Source: Kiritimatiellia bacterium
Lineage (GTDB): Bacteria; Verrucomicrobiota; Kiritimatiellia; RFP12; UBA1067
Assembly: GCA_017508315.1 (NCBI GenBank)
Contig: JAFVZE010000113.1
Coordinates: 1-22,683 of the forward strand
Reading direction: 5' to 3'
Length of the DNA: 22,683 nt
In this document: positions 15,094-21,906 of the stretch, piece after piece
Position numbering within the stretch: the stretch's first letter is position 1
How the letters are laid out: each line of letters begins with the position of its first letter
Notes under the pieces: model-generated
Databases searched by the model: none
What the model was told of the DNA's origin: nothing
The model's input: only the letters and a program-made list of their open reading frames with translations
Position numbers and translations under genes: made by a program

Positions 15094-16611
15094 ATGCCGA
15101 GGAAAACGAAACCGAAGAACCCGAGAATCCTTATCGTCACGCCGGAGATCACCTATCTCCCCGACGGTATGGGCAACCTCGCCGGAAAGATGTCCGCCAA
15201 AGCCGGCGGCATGGCCGACGTTTCCGCTTCCCTGGTGCAGGCTCTGCACGAGCTCGGCGCCGATGTCCATGTCGCGCTGCCGCATTACCGGCGGATGTTC
15301 CATGTCGAGACCGCCCGTCTCGTCGCCGAGGAGCTGCGCAAGTACAAAAGCCATCTCCCGGACGAGCGCATCCATCTGGCGGAAGACCGCTGCTTCTACT
15401 ACCGCGACACCGTCTATTCGCAGGGCGAAGGCAATGTCAAACTGGCCCTCGCGTTCCAGCGCGAGGTCATAAACAATATAATCCCGCGCGTACAGCCCGA
15501 TCTCATCCATTGCAACGACTGGATGACCGGGCTTATCCCCGCCGCCGCCAGACGCGAGGGGATTCCCTGCCTTTTCACCGTCCACAACATCCATACTCAC
15601 AAGCTCACGCTCGCGCAGATCGAGGATGCGGGAATCGACGCGGCGGAATTCTGGACCAATCTCTACTACGGTTATCCTCCGTACAACTACGAGGAATCGC
15701 GCAGCACCAATGCGATAGATCTTCAGGCTTCCGGAATTTTCGGCGCGCATTTCATCAACACGGTTTCGCCCACGTTCCTGCGCGAGATTGTGGACGGCTG
15801 GCACTCTTTCGTGCCCGATTCGATCCGCGGCGAAATACGCAACAAGTTCAACGCCGGCTGTGCCGCGGGCATTCTGAACGCACCCGATTCGGCCGACAAT
15901 CCGGCGATCGACGACAAGATACCTTTCAAATACTCTCCCGAAACCCACCGAGAGGCGAAGCGGCGCAACAAAGTCGCCCTGCAGCACGCTCTCGGACTGG
16001 AGGAGAATCCCGACGCGCCGCTCTTTTTCTGGCCCTCGCGGCTCGATCCGGTGCAGAAGGGTCCGCAGCTCCTGACCGACATAACATACCGCTTTCTCGC
16101 GAAATACGCCGCCGAAGGGGCGCAGCTGGCGGTCATCGCCAACGGACCGTTTCAGCAGCCGTTCTGGGATATCCGCGAGTTCCACGGTCTTCACCGCCGG
16201 CTCGGAGTGCACGATTTCGACGGCAGGCTTTCGCAGCTCGGTTTCGCGGCGAGCGATTTCACGCTCATGCCCTCGCTTTTCGAGCCGTGCGGTCTGCCGC
16301 AGATGCAGGCGCCGATATACGGTTCGCTCGCGGTGGTCCACAACACCGGCGGTCTGCACGATACCGTCGAGCCGATGGACTGGAACGTCGGCTGCGGCAA
16401 CGGTTTCGTGTTCGACAACTACGATTCCAACGGTCTTTTCTGGGCGATGGACCGGGCGATGGAATTCTACCGCCAGAGCGCGGAGATCAGGGAGAGGGAG
16501 ATCTCGCGCATCATGGCCGAGTCGCTCAAGCGCTTCAACCACGGAGCGTGCGCAAAAGAATACATCAACCTTTACGAAAAAATGCTTGACCGTCCTCTGG
16601 TCAGGAATTAG
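15094..16611 (+). CDS. glgA: Glycogen/starch synthase, GT5 family
   Basis: Retaining GT-B glucosyltransferase that extends alpha-1,4-glucan from ADP-glucose; 505 residues. The N-terminal nucleotide-sugar loop is KAGGMADVS (Lys36), a variant of the family's KxGGL. TVHNIHTHKLT and a TVSPTFLREI region fit the N-terminal domain. The C-terminal donor site PSLFEPCGLPQMQAPIYG then NTGGLHDTV is the GT5 signature with the two catalytic-site Glu/Cys positions. ATG 15094 is preferred over the upstream in-frame TTG at 15061, which lies inside the previous gene; the ribosome site is weak. It follows the carboxyltransferase by 16 bp. No other glycogen genes (glgC, glgB, glgP) are present nearby, an unusual isolation. 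Confidence 0.9.
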   Translation: MPRKTKPKNPRILIVTPEITYLPDGMGNLAGKMSAKAGGMADVSASLVQALHELGADVHVALPHYRRMFHVETARLVAEELRKYKSHLPDERIHLAEDRCFYYRDTVYSQGEGNVKLALAFQREVINNIIPRVQPDLIHCNDWMTGLIPAAARREGIPCLFTVHNIHTHKLTLAQIEDAGIDAAEFWTNLYYGYPPYNYEESRSTNAIDLQASGIFGAHFINTVSPTFLREIVDGWHSFVPDSIRGEIRNKFNAGCAAGILNAPDSADNPAIDDKIPFKYSPETHREAKRRNKVALQHALGLEENPDAPLFFWPSRLDPVQKGPQLLTDITYRFLAKYAAEGAQLAVIANGPFQQPFWDIREFHGLHRRLGVHDFDGRLSQLGFAASDFTLMPSLFEPCGLPQMQAPIYGSLAVVHNTGGLHDTVEPMDWNVGCGNGFVFDNYDSNGLFWAMDRAMEFYRQSAEIREREISRIMAESLKRFNHGACAKEYINLYEKMLDRPLVRN

Positions 16612-16619
16612 GATCGGAT

Positions 16620-16913
16620 ATGAATTCTGAAAAACAGGCACAGGATATCGTCACGGCGTTGAATGACGCCAAGGCCGAGGACGTCAAAGTCTACGACGTG
16701 CGCGGGAAATCGGGGATCACGGATTTCTTCGTGGTAGCAACCGGTGCGGCCGCGCCGCACCTCAAGGCGCTCGTCAAGGCGCTGCCCAAGGCCTACCGTA
16801 CGGCGGGCGAACCCGAGTCGGGCTGGATAGTCGCCGACTTCGTCGATGTGGTGGTGCACGTTTTCTCGGCCGAAGCCCGCGCCTACTACGCGCTTGAAAA
16901 ACTCTGGGTCTGA
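16620..16913 (+). CDS. rsfS: Ribosomal silencing factor RsfS (Iojap)
   Basis: Binds L14 of the large ribosomal subunit and blocks subunit joining when nutrients are short. 97 residues, short but within the family range (about 105-120). Family motifs: AEDVKVYDVRGKSGITDFFVVATG, then PHLKALVKAL, and the ending ESGWIVADFVDVVVHVFSAEARAYYALEKLW are all diagnostic, each in the usual order. AGGA lies upstream of ATG, 8 bp after glgA. Its usual neighbours are nadD and DNA-replication or murein genes; here it sits directly before truB and ribF, which are also ribosome/RNA-linked. Confidence 0.92.
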   Translation: MNSEKQAQDIVTALNDAKAEDVKVYDVRGKSGITDFFVVATGAAAPHLKALVKALPKAYRTAGEPESGWIVADFVDVVVHVFSAEARAYYALEKLWV

Positions 16914-16943
16914 AAAGCGGTGGCGAATCTGGTTCAGCTCAGG

Positions 16944-17639
16944 ATGCTTGAGGATCTCGACGGCTTTCTGCTCGTCGACAAACCTGCTGGTATCGCGTTC
17001 TCGACCGTCGTGAAAACGGTCAAACGCAAATTCAATCTGGTCAAGGTGGGACACGGCGGATCGCTCGACACTTCCGCAAGCGGGCTTCTCGTCCTGCTCG
17101 TCAACGACGCCAACAAGTTCGTCGACGTAGTGATGGGCGCGGACCGCGTTTACACCGGCGTGATGCGTCTCGGCAGGCGTACGGACACCCACGACATGCA
17201 CGGAAGAACGCTCGGCGGAAATGATGCGGCGATGCCTTCACGCGAAGAGTTCGATAAAGCCGTCGCTTCGTTCCGCGGCGACATCTTTCAGACGGAGCCG
17301 CGCTTCTGCTCGGTCCGCCGCGAAGGAGCGGCGCAGTATGAAATCGCCGATACCGGCGAGCACGGTCAGTTCATGTCGCATGTCTACCGTTTGGGGGCGA
17401 TTGATTTTGCGCCGCCGAAGGTAGGGTTCGAGGTTTTCGGCACCAAATCGCTGCTGGTGCGGACTTTAGTCAACGACATCGGCGAAGAATTGGGCTGCGG
17501 GGCGTGCCTTGAGTCGCTGCGGCGGACGAAAGTCGGCAGGTTTTCCGTCGAAGACGCGATTTCTTTCGATAAGATTCTGGAAACCGCAACCGGGGATTTT
17601 GCGTCATGCGTGCTTCCGCTGAGCGTTGCCTTGCGGTAG
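16944..17639 (+). CDS. truB: tRNA pseudouridine-55 synthase TruB, divergent
   Basis: Converts U55 in the tRNA T-loop to pseudouridine. 231 residues from this ATG, with DGFLLVDKPAG opening the family core. The catalytic Asp is Asp42 in GHGGSLDTSASG, where the usual motif is GHTGTLDPLATG; RVYTGVMRLGRRTDTHDMHG supplies the conserved Tyr region. The GTYIR motif reads SLLVR, and the following GEELGCGACLESLRRTKVG is normal. There is no C-terminal PUA domain, so the protein is shorter than E. coli TruB (314). The start is uncertain: a GTG at 16920 is in frame and neither has a clear ribosome site; homologues open close to the ATG. It overlaps ribF by 34 bp, a conserved partnership. Confidence 0.87.
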   Translation: MLEDLDGFLLVDKPAGIAFSTVVKTVKRKFNLVKVGHGGSLDTSASGLLVLLVNDANKFVDVVMGADRVYTGVMRLGRRTDTHDMHGRTLGGNDAAMPSREEFDKAVASFRGDIFQTEPRFCSVRREGAAQYEIADTGEHGQFMSHVYRLGAIDFAPPKVGFEVFGTKSLLVRTLVNDIGEELGCGACLESLRRTKVGRFSVEDAISFDKILETATGDFASCVLPLSVALR

Positions 17640-18439
17640 GAGTTTTCGACGGAGTTCATCTTGGGCACCGGGCGATTCTCGACGGGGTGGACAAAGCGCT
17701 CACGTTTTCCACGCATCCGCTTGCGCTGATAGATCCGCAAAGGGCACCCGATCTCATAATGCCGCTTGCCGAACGGGTCGAAGCGATAAAGGCATGCGGC
17801 GTGAAGGAAGTCGAGGTGCTTGATTTCACATGGGAAACGGCCGGGATTCCGGCGGAGGATTTCGCCGCGAAATATTTCGGGATAGGCTCTTCCGGCACGG
17901 CGACGACTCTTCGCTGCGGCGCGAACTGGCGTTTCGGCAGGTCGGGTGAGGGCGATGCCGCCTGGCTGGCGGAGCGCGGAGTGAAGGTGGAGGTGGTGCC
18001 TTATGCCATGTACCGCGGCGAGGCCGTTTCGTCCTCGCGCATCCGCCGGGCACTCGCCTCCGGCGAGATCGGCTGCGCAAACGATATGCTCGGCCGCCGC
18101 TACAGCGTGAGCGCCGGCCGGTCCCCGGGCAAGGGCAGAGGTGCGGCTTTCGGATTCCCGACCGTCAATCTCGAGGTTCCGGCTCTGCTCGCCTGCGGGG
18201 TCTACGAGGTGGAGATGTCGGGAAAGAAGGGGATCGCCAATTACGGGTTTGCACCGACCATGGGCGACGAGGCCTGGAATCGTCCGGTGCTGGAAGTGCA
18301 TCTGCTCGACGTTGCGGATGATCCCGGGAACGGTCCTTTCAGAGTCGAGTTTCTGCGTTTCGTCAGGACGGAGCGCAGGTTCGCTTCGGTCGGGGAGCTG
18401 CGCCGGCAGATAGCCGCCGACATCAAAGCGATTTCATGA
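17606..18439 (+). CDS. ribF: Bifunctional riboflavin kinase/FAD synthetase RibF
   Basis: Makes FMN from riboflavin and FAD from FMN. 277 residues, shorter than E. coli RibF (313). N-terminal FMN adenylyltransferase: GVFDGVHLGH nucleotide site, TFSTHP, NWRFG and SSSRIRRAL. C-terminal riboflavin kinase: GRRYSVSAG, GRGAAFGFPTVNL, GVYEVEMSG, LEVHLLDV and the ending RFVRTERRFASVGEL. About ten residues are missing between GHRAIL and LTFSTHP relative to E. coli, and the usual ANIGxRPT reads ANYGFAPT. The ATG lies 34 bp inside truB; a later start would cut into the GVFDG motif. The next gene follows 15 bp later. Confidence 0.92.
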   Translation: MRASAERCLAVGVFDGVHLGHRAILDGVDKALTFSTHPLALIDPQRAPDLIMPLAERVEAIKACGVKEVEVLDFTWETAGIPAEDFAAKYFGIGSSGTATTLRCGANWRFGRSGEGDAAWLAERGVKVEVVPYAMYRGEAVSSSRIRRALASGEIGCANDMLGRRYSVSAGRSPGKGRGAAFGFPTVNLEVPALLACGVYEVEMSGKKGIANYGFAPTMGDEAWNRPVLEVHLLDVADDPGNGPFRVEFLRFVRTERRFASVGELRRQIAADIKAIS

Positions 18440-18454
18440 ACGGTACGGAGCGGT

Positions 18455-19126
18455 ATGTTGCGGATACTCCATGAAGATGCCGATATCGTGGTGGTGGACA
18501 AGCCTTCGGGGATGATAGTCCACCCCGCGCCCGGCCGCCGCGAGAAGGCTTTGAGCGACGAACTTGTCAGCCGTTATCCGGATATGAGAGGCGTCGGTTC
18601 GGTCGAACGCTCCGGAGTGGTGCACCGGCTTGATGTGGATACGAGCGGGGTTATGGTGTTCGCGCGCAACCGCGCTTCATATCTCAGACTGCGCCGCGAA
18701 TTCGAATCGCACGGCGGCGTGGACAAGACGTATCTTGCGGTGGTGCACGGCCGGCCGGCGAAAAGTAGCGGGACCGTGGAGACGCAGATCGGAAAGCGTC
18801 CGGGCAAAAAGAAGATGCGCGTGGTCGATGCCGGCGGACAGACGGCGGTTACCCGCTGGCGGACGCTTTCGAGCCGGGGAGCGCTTTCTCTTGTCGAGTT
18901 CAGGATCGAGACCGGACGCACCCATCAGATACGCGTCCATTCGGCATACCTCGGCTGTCCCGTCGTCGGAGATAAGCTGTACGGAGACGCAGCGAAAGAT
19001 TCGCGTCTCCGCCGACGTCCGGCGCGGCTCCTGCTGCATGCGTTCGGGCTTTCATTTCCGCATCCGTCCGACGGCAGGAAGGTTTCCTTTACGGCCGAGG
19101 TTCCGGCGGAGATCGTTTATGTTTGA
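18455..19126 (+). CDS. RluA-family RNA pseudouridine synthase without S4 domain
   Basis: Pseudouridine synthase acting on rRNA or tRNA, 223 residues. The opening ILHEDADIVVVDKPSGMIVHP and catalytic motif VHRLDVDTSGVMV (Asp60) place it in the RluA/RluC/RluD family; TGRTHQIRVHSAYLGCPVVGD is the family's third motif and LLLHAFGLSFPHP its end. The S4 RNA-binding domain of RluC/RluD is absent, as in RluA itself, so the target base cannot be named. ACGGAG lies 4 bp before ATG. It overlaps the GH20-like gene by 8 bp. Confidence 0.9.
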   Translation: MLRILHEDADIVVVDKPSGMIVHPAPGRREKALSDELVSRYPDMRGVGSVERSGVVHRLDVDTSGVMVFARNRASYLRLRREFESHGGVDKTYLAVVHGRPAKSSGTVETQIGKRPGKKKMRVVDAGGQTAVTRWRTLSSRGALSLVEFRIETGRTHQIRVHSAYLGCPVVGDKLYGDAAKDSRLRRRPARLLLHAFGLSFPHPSDGRKVSFTAEVPAEIVYV

Positions 19127-20447
19127 ACACCGCGCATATATGCTGGACATAAGCCGGGACCGCGTCCCGACGATGAAAACCCTGCGCGAAATCGTCGATC
19201 TGCTCGAGCGCTGCCGTTACAACCAGCTGCAGCTCTACACCGAACACACTTTCGCCTACCGGGAGCATTCCGTCGTCTGGGAGGACGCCGATCCGATGAC
19301 CGCCGCGGAGATCCGCAAGCTCGACGCCTACTGCCGGATGCAGGGCATAGAGCTTGTGGCCAACCAGAATTCGTTCGGGCACATGGAGCGCTGGCTCGTC
19401 CACGAGGAATACAACCGTCTCGCCAAATTCCCCAAGGGCGGCGCGATGACTCCGTGGGGGACGGTCAAGAAGTTCCCCACCACGCTCGATCCGTCGAATC
19501 CCGATTCGCTGAAACTCGTCGAAGGGCTTTTCGACGAACTTCTGCCGAACTTCACGTCCGATCTCGTCAATATCGGCTGCGACGAAACCTTCGAGATCTC
19601 CGATCCCGGCGAATACATCGGTTTTCTTCTGAAGGTGGCCGATGTCGTGCGCCGCCGCGGCAAGCGGCCGATGTTCTGGGGCGATATGGTTCTGCGTCAT
19701 CCCGAACGCGTCGCGGAACTGCCGCGGGATATGATAGCGCTCGACTGGGGGTATGAAGGCAACCATCCGTTCGAACGCGAAGCGGCGGCTTTCAAGGCGG
19801 CGGGGCTGGAGTTCTATGTCTGCCCGGGGACGTCTTCGTGGCGCAGCCTCGGCGGCCGCGTCGAAAATATGCGCGAGAATCTGGAAGCGGCGGAAAAGGC
19901 CGGACGCGTGCACGGGGCGAAAGGGTATATGGTGACGGACTGGGGCGATGAAGGGCACTGGCAGCCGCTCGCCGCGTCGCTTCCGGGCATCGTCATGGGC
20001 GGAGCTTTCGCGTCCACGGGCGCGAAAGCCGCGAACATGGACCTTGAGCGCGAGCTTGACGCGGTTATGGACGCTCCGCTCGGAGGAACGCTGCTCCGTC
20101 TGGGGACGCTGTATCTGCGCGGAGGGGCGGTCAAGGCCAATTGTTCTGAGCTTTTCAACATCCTCCTGAACGGTCACGGCTATTCGCGGCATCCGGGTCT
20201 CACCGATGCGGTGATCGCCGACATCGGAGCGATTGCCCACGGCTGCCGGATCGTCGCCGAACGCTGGGCCGACCGCAACGACTGGGCGAAAGAGATCGTC
20301 TACATGGCCAATCTGATCGACTGCGCCTGCCACCGCCGCGACGAAGGGCGTCTGCGCGAGCTCCGCGCCGAACACGGACGCGTCTGGAAACTGCGCAGCC
20401 GCGAGGGCGGCCGCGCCGATTCGCTGATGAAACTGCCGCGGTTCTGA
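19119..20447 (+). CDS. GH20-like TIM-barrel glycosidase, cytosolic
   Basis: 442 residues resembling the catalytic barrel of family 20 beta-N-acetylhexosaminidases. Seen: YMLDISRDRVPTMKTL opening strand, NQLQLYTEHTFAY, GIELVANQNSFGHMERW, then the neighbouring acidic pair Asp155-Glu156 in NIGCDETFE, which matches the GH20 catalytic Asp-Glu, and late barrel motifs MFWGDMV and YMVTDWGDEGHWQP. There is no signal peptide and no N-terminal GH20b domain, so it should act in the cytoplasm on an imported or internal sugar. Substrate unknown; other TIM-barrel glycosidase clans are possible. ATG 19119 has GGCGGAG 7 bp upstream and overlaps the pseudouridine synthase stop. It is the last gene before a new promoter. 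Confidence 0.75.
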   Translation: MFEHRAYMLDISRDRVPTMKTLREIVDLLERCRYNQLQLYTEHTFAYREHSVVWEDADPMTAAEIRKLDAYCRMQGIELVANQNSFGHMERWLVHEEYNRLAKFPKGGAMTPWGTVKKFPTTLDPSNPDSLKLVEGLFDELLPNFTSDLVNIGCDETFEISDPGEYIGFLLKVADVVRRRGKRPMFWGDMVLRHPERVAELPRDMIALDWGYEGNHPFEREAAAFKAAGLEFYVCPGTSSWRSLGGRVENMRENLEAAEKAGRVHGAKGYMVTDWGDEGHWQPLAASLPGIVMGGAFASTGAKAANMDLERELDAVMDAPLGGTLLRLGTLYLRGGAVKANCSELFNILLNGHGYSRHPGLTDAVIADIGAIAHGCRIVAERWADRNDWAKEIVYMANLIDCACHRRDEGRLRELRAEHGRVWKLRSREGGRADSLMKLPRF

Positions 20448-20476
20448 GGATGCTCCGCCGATTCGGACCGTAATTT

Positions 20477-20485
20477 TGGTATAAT
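20477..20485 (+). promoter_or_regulatory. Extended -10 promoter of the UDP-sugar pyrophosphorylase gene
   Basis: TGG followed by TATAAT (20480-20485), a perfect hexamer in the context TTTGGTATAATATGCG. No -35 hexamer is evident. The predicted start is at about 20492, giving a leader of about 60 bases. Confidence 0.7.
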
Positions 20486-20501
20486 ATGCGCCGAGGCGGA
20501 T

Positions 20502-20521
20502 TCCCGGTTCGAGTGCCGGGG
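20502..20521 (+). other. Small leader hairpin upstream of the pyrophosphorylase gene
   Basis: CCCGG (20503-20507) pairs with CCGGG (20516-20520), plus a T-G pair outside, around an 8-base loop. It lies within the predicted leader. It is short and could be chance in GC-rich DNA. Confidence 0.25.
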
Positions 20522-20554
20522 CGATGTCGAAACCAAATGGGAAAGCATAACACG

Positions 20555-21892
20555 ATGAATTATATCGAGGCGTCCGGAAAGCTCGCGTCCTGCGGGCAGG
20601 AACATTTGCTTGCGTACTGGAAAGAACTCTCCAAAAAAGAAAGATCCGCGCTTCTGGAACAGATCGCCGCAATCGAGCCGGAGGATCTCAGGCGCTGCGG
20701 CGAAGCGCTCGGCAGGGACGGAAATGTGCCGGACAGCTCCAAGGGGAAGGCTCCCAAAGTTGCGCGACTCAGAGGCACCGCGCTTCTGAAAGCGATCGCC
20801 GCCGGAGAGAAGGAGTTGCGAAAGGGCAGGGTCGCGGCGCTTCTGGTCGCCGGCGGGCAGGGAAGCCGCCTCGGCTACGACGGACCGAAAGGCTGTTATC
20901 CCGTAGGGCCGATCAGCGGGGCTCCGCTCTTTTATTTTCATGCCCGCAAGATATTGGCGCGTTCCATCCGTTATGGCGCGCCGATTCCTTTTTATGTGAT
21001 GACGAGCGAGGCCAACAACGCCGCCACCGTCGCCTGTTTCGAGGAAAACGATTATTTCGGACTCGATCCCGAGAACGTTTTTTTCTTCACCCAGGGAATG
21101 TGGCCGGGGATGACGAAGGACGGCAAGGTCATTCTCGACGCTCCGGGGCACATCTTCATGTCGCCCGACGGTCACGGCGGGCTTCTGGCGGCCCTGAAAC
21201 GCTCCGGCGCGCTCGCCGACATGAAGAAGCGCGGCATAAAGTCGGTCTTCTTCTTCCAGGTCGACAATCCGCTCGTTGAAATCGCCGATCCGGCATTCAT
21301 CGGACATCATGTCCTTGAAAAGTCGGAATATTCGCTCAAACTCTGCGCCAAGCGCGATCCGTACGAAAAGGTCGGCATGCCCATGCGCTTCGGCTCGTCC
21401 TACCGGATGGTCGAATACACCGAAATGACCGACGAGCAGTGCAACCGCCGCGGCAAGGACGGTGAACTGTATTTCAAATACGGCTCGCCCGCGATCCATG
21501 TCTTCGACCGCGCGTTTCTCGAGCGCGAAGCCTCCAAGCCCATGCCGCTGCATCTGGCGTTCAAAAAGATTCCGGCGCTGGAGAACGGCAAAGTCGTGAA
21601 ACCGGCCGAACCCAACGGCTACAAATTCGAGAAATTCATTTTCGACATCCTTCCCAACGCCAAGCGTGCGGCTTTTCTCGCTTTTGAGCAGAAGGACGAG
21701 TTTTCGCCGGTCAAAAACGCCGAAGGCTCCGATTCCCCCGACACCTGCCGCGCCGATATGCGCTCGAAGTGGGTCGGCTGGCTGGAGGAGGCGGGGATGA
21801 AAGTCCCGCCGGATATGCCGGTCGAAATCGATCCCGTATATGCGCTTGATGCATCAGACATAAAGTCGGTGGGATTGATGCTCTTCAACTGA
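20555..21892 (+). CDS. UAP1-like UDP-N-acetylglucosamine/UDP-sugar pyrophosphorylase
   Basis: Makes a UDP-sugar from UTP and a sugar-1-phosphate; 445 residues, UDPGP type 1 family, closer to eukaryote-type UAP1 than to bacterial GlmU. Seen: AGGQGSRLG (99-107) with PKG (111-113) binding UTP, SPDGHGGLLAAL, the metal/substrate strand FFQVDNPLVEIADPAFIG, and the late EFSPVKNAEGSDSPDTCR region typical of UAP1. Whether GlcNAc-1-P, GalNAc-1-P or glucose-1-P is used is open. In-frame starts exist at 20486 (upstream of the predicted mRNA start, so unlikely), 20537 and 20555; I choose 20555 for a GGGA about 12 bp upstream and the opening MNYIEAS. A GH2 gene follows 14 bp later. Confidence 0.88.
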   Translation: MNYIEASGKLASCGQEHLLAYWKELSKKERSALLEQIAAIEPEDLRRCGEALGRDGNVPDSSKGKAPKVARLRGTALLKAIAAGEKELRKGRVAALLVAGGQGSRLGYDGPKGCYPVGPISGAPLFYFHARKILARSIRYGAPIPFYVMTSEANNAATVACFEENDYFGLDPENVFFFTQGMWPGMTKDGKVILDAPGHIFMSPDGHGGLLAALKRSGALADMKKRGIKSVFFFQVDNPLVEIADPAFIGHHVLEKSEYSLKLCAKRDPYEKVGMPMRFGSSYRMVEYTEMTDEQCNRRGKDGELYFKYGSPAIHVFDRAFLEREASKPMPLHLAFKKIPALENGKVVKPAEPNGYKFEKFIFDILPNAKRAAFLAFEQKDEFSPVKNAEGSDSPDTCRADMRSKWVGWLEEAGMKVPPDMPVEIDPVYALDASDIKSVGLMLFN

Positions 21893-21906
21893 AAGGTAAG
21901 GATATA

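Noticed and set aside
15013..16641. 542-codon antisense frame over the glycogen synthase
   Set aside because: Mirror of a clear GT5 gene; composition and lack of motifs point to a shadow frame.
20501..20521. GGTTCGAGTGCC resembling a tRNA T-arm
   Set aside because: The loop is one base too long for a T-arm, and no D-arm, anticodon arm or acceptor stem can be formed with the flanking sequence, which is the end of the GH20-like gene and a promoter.
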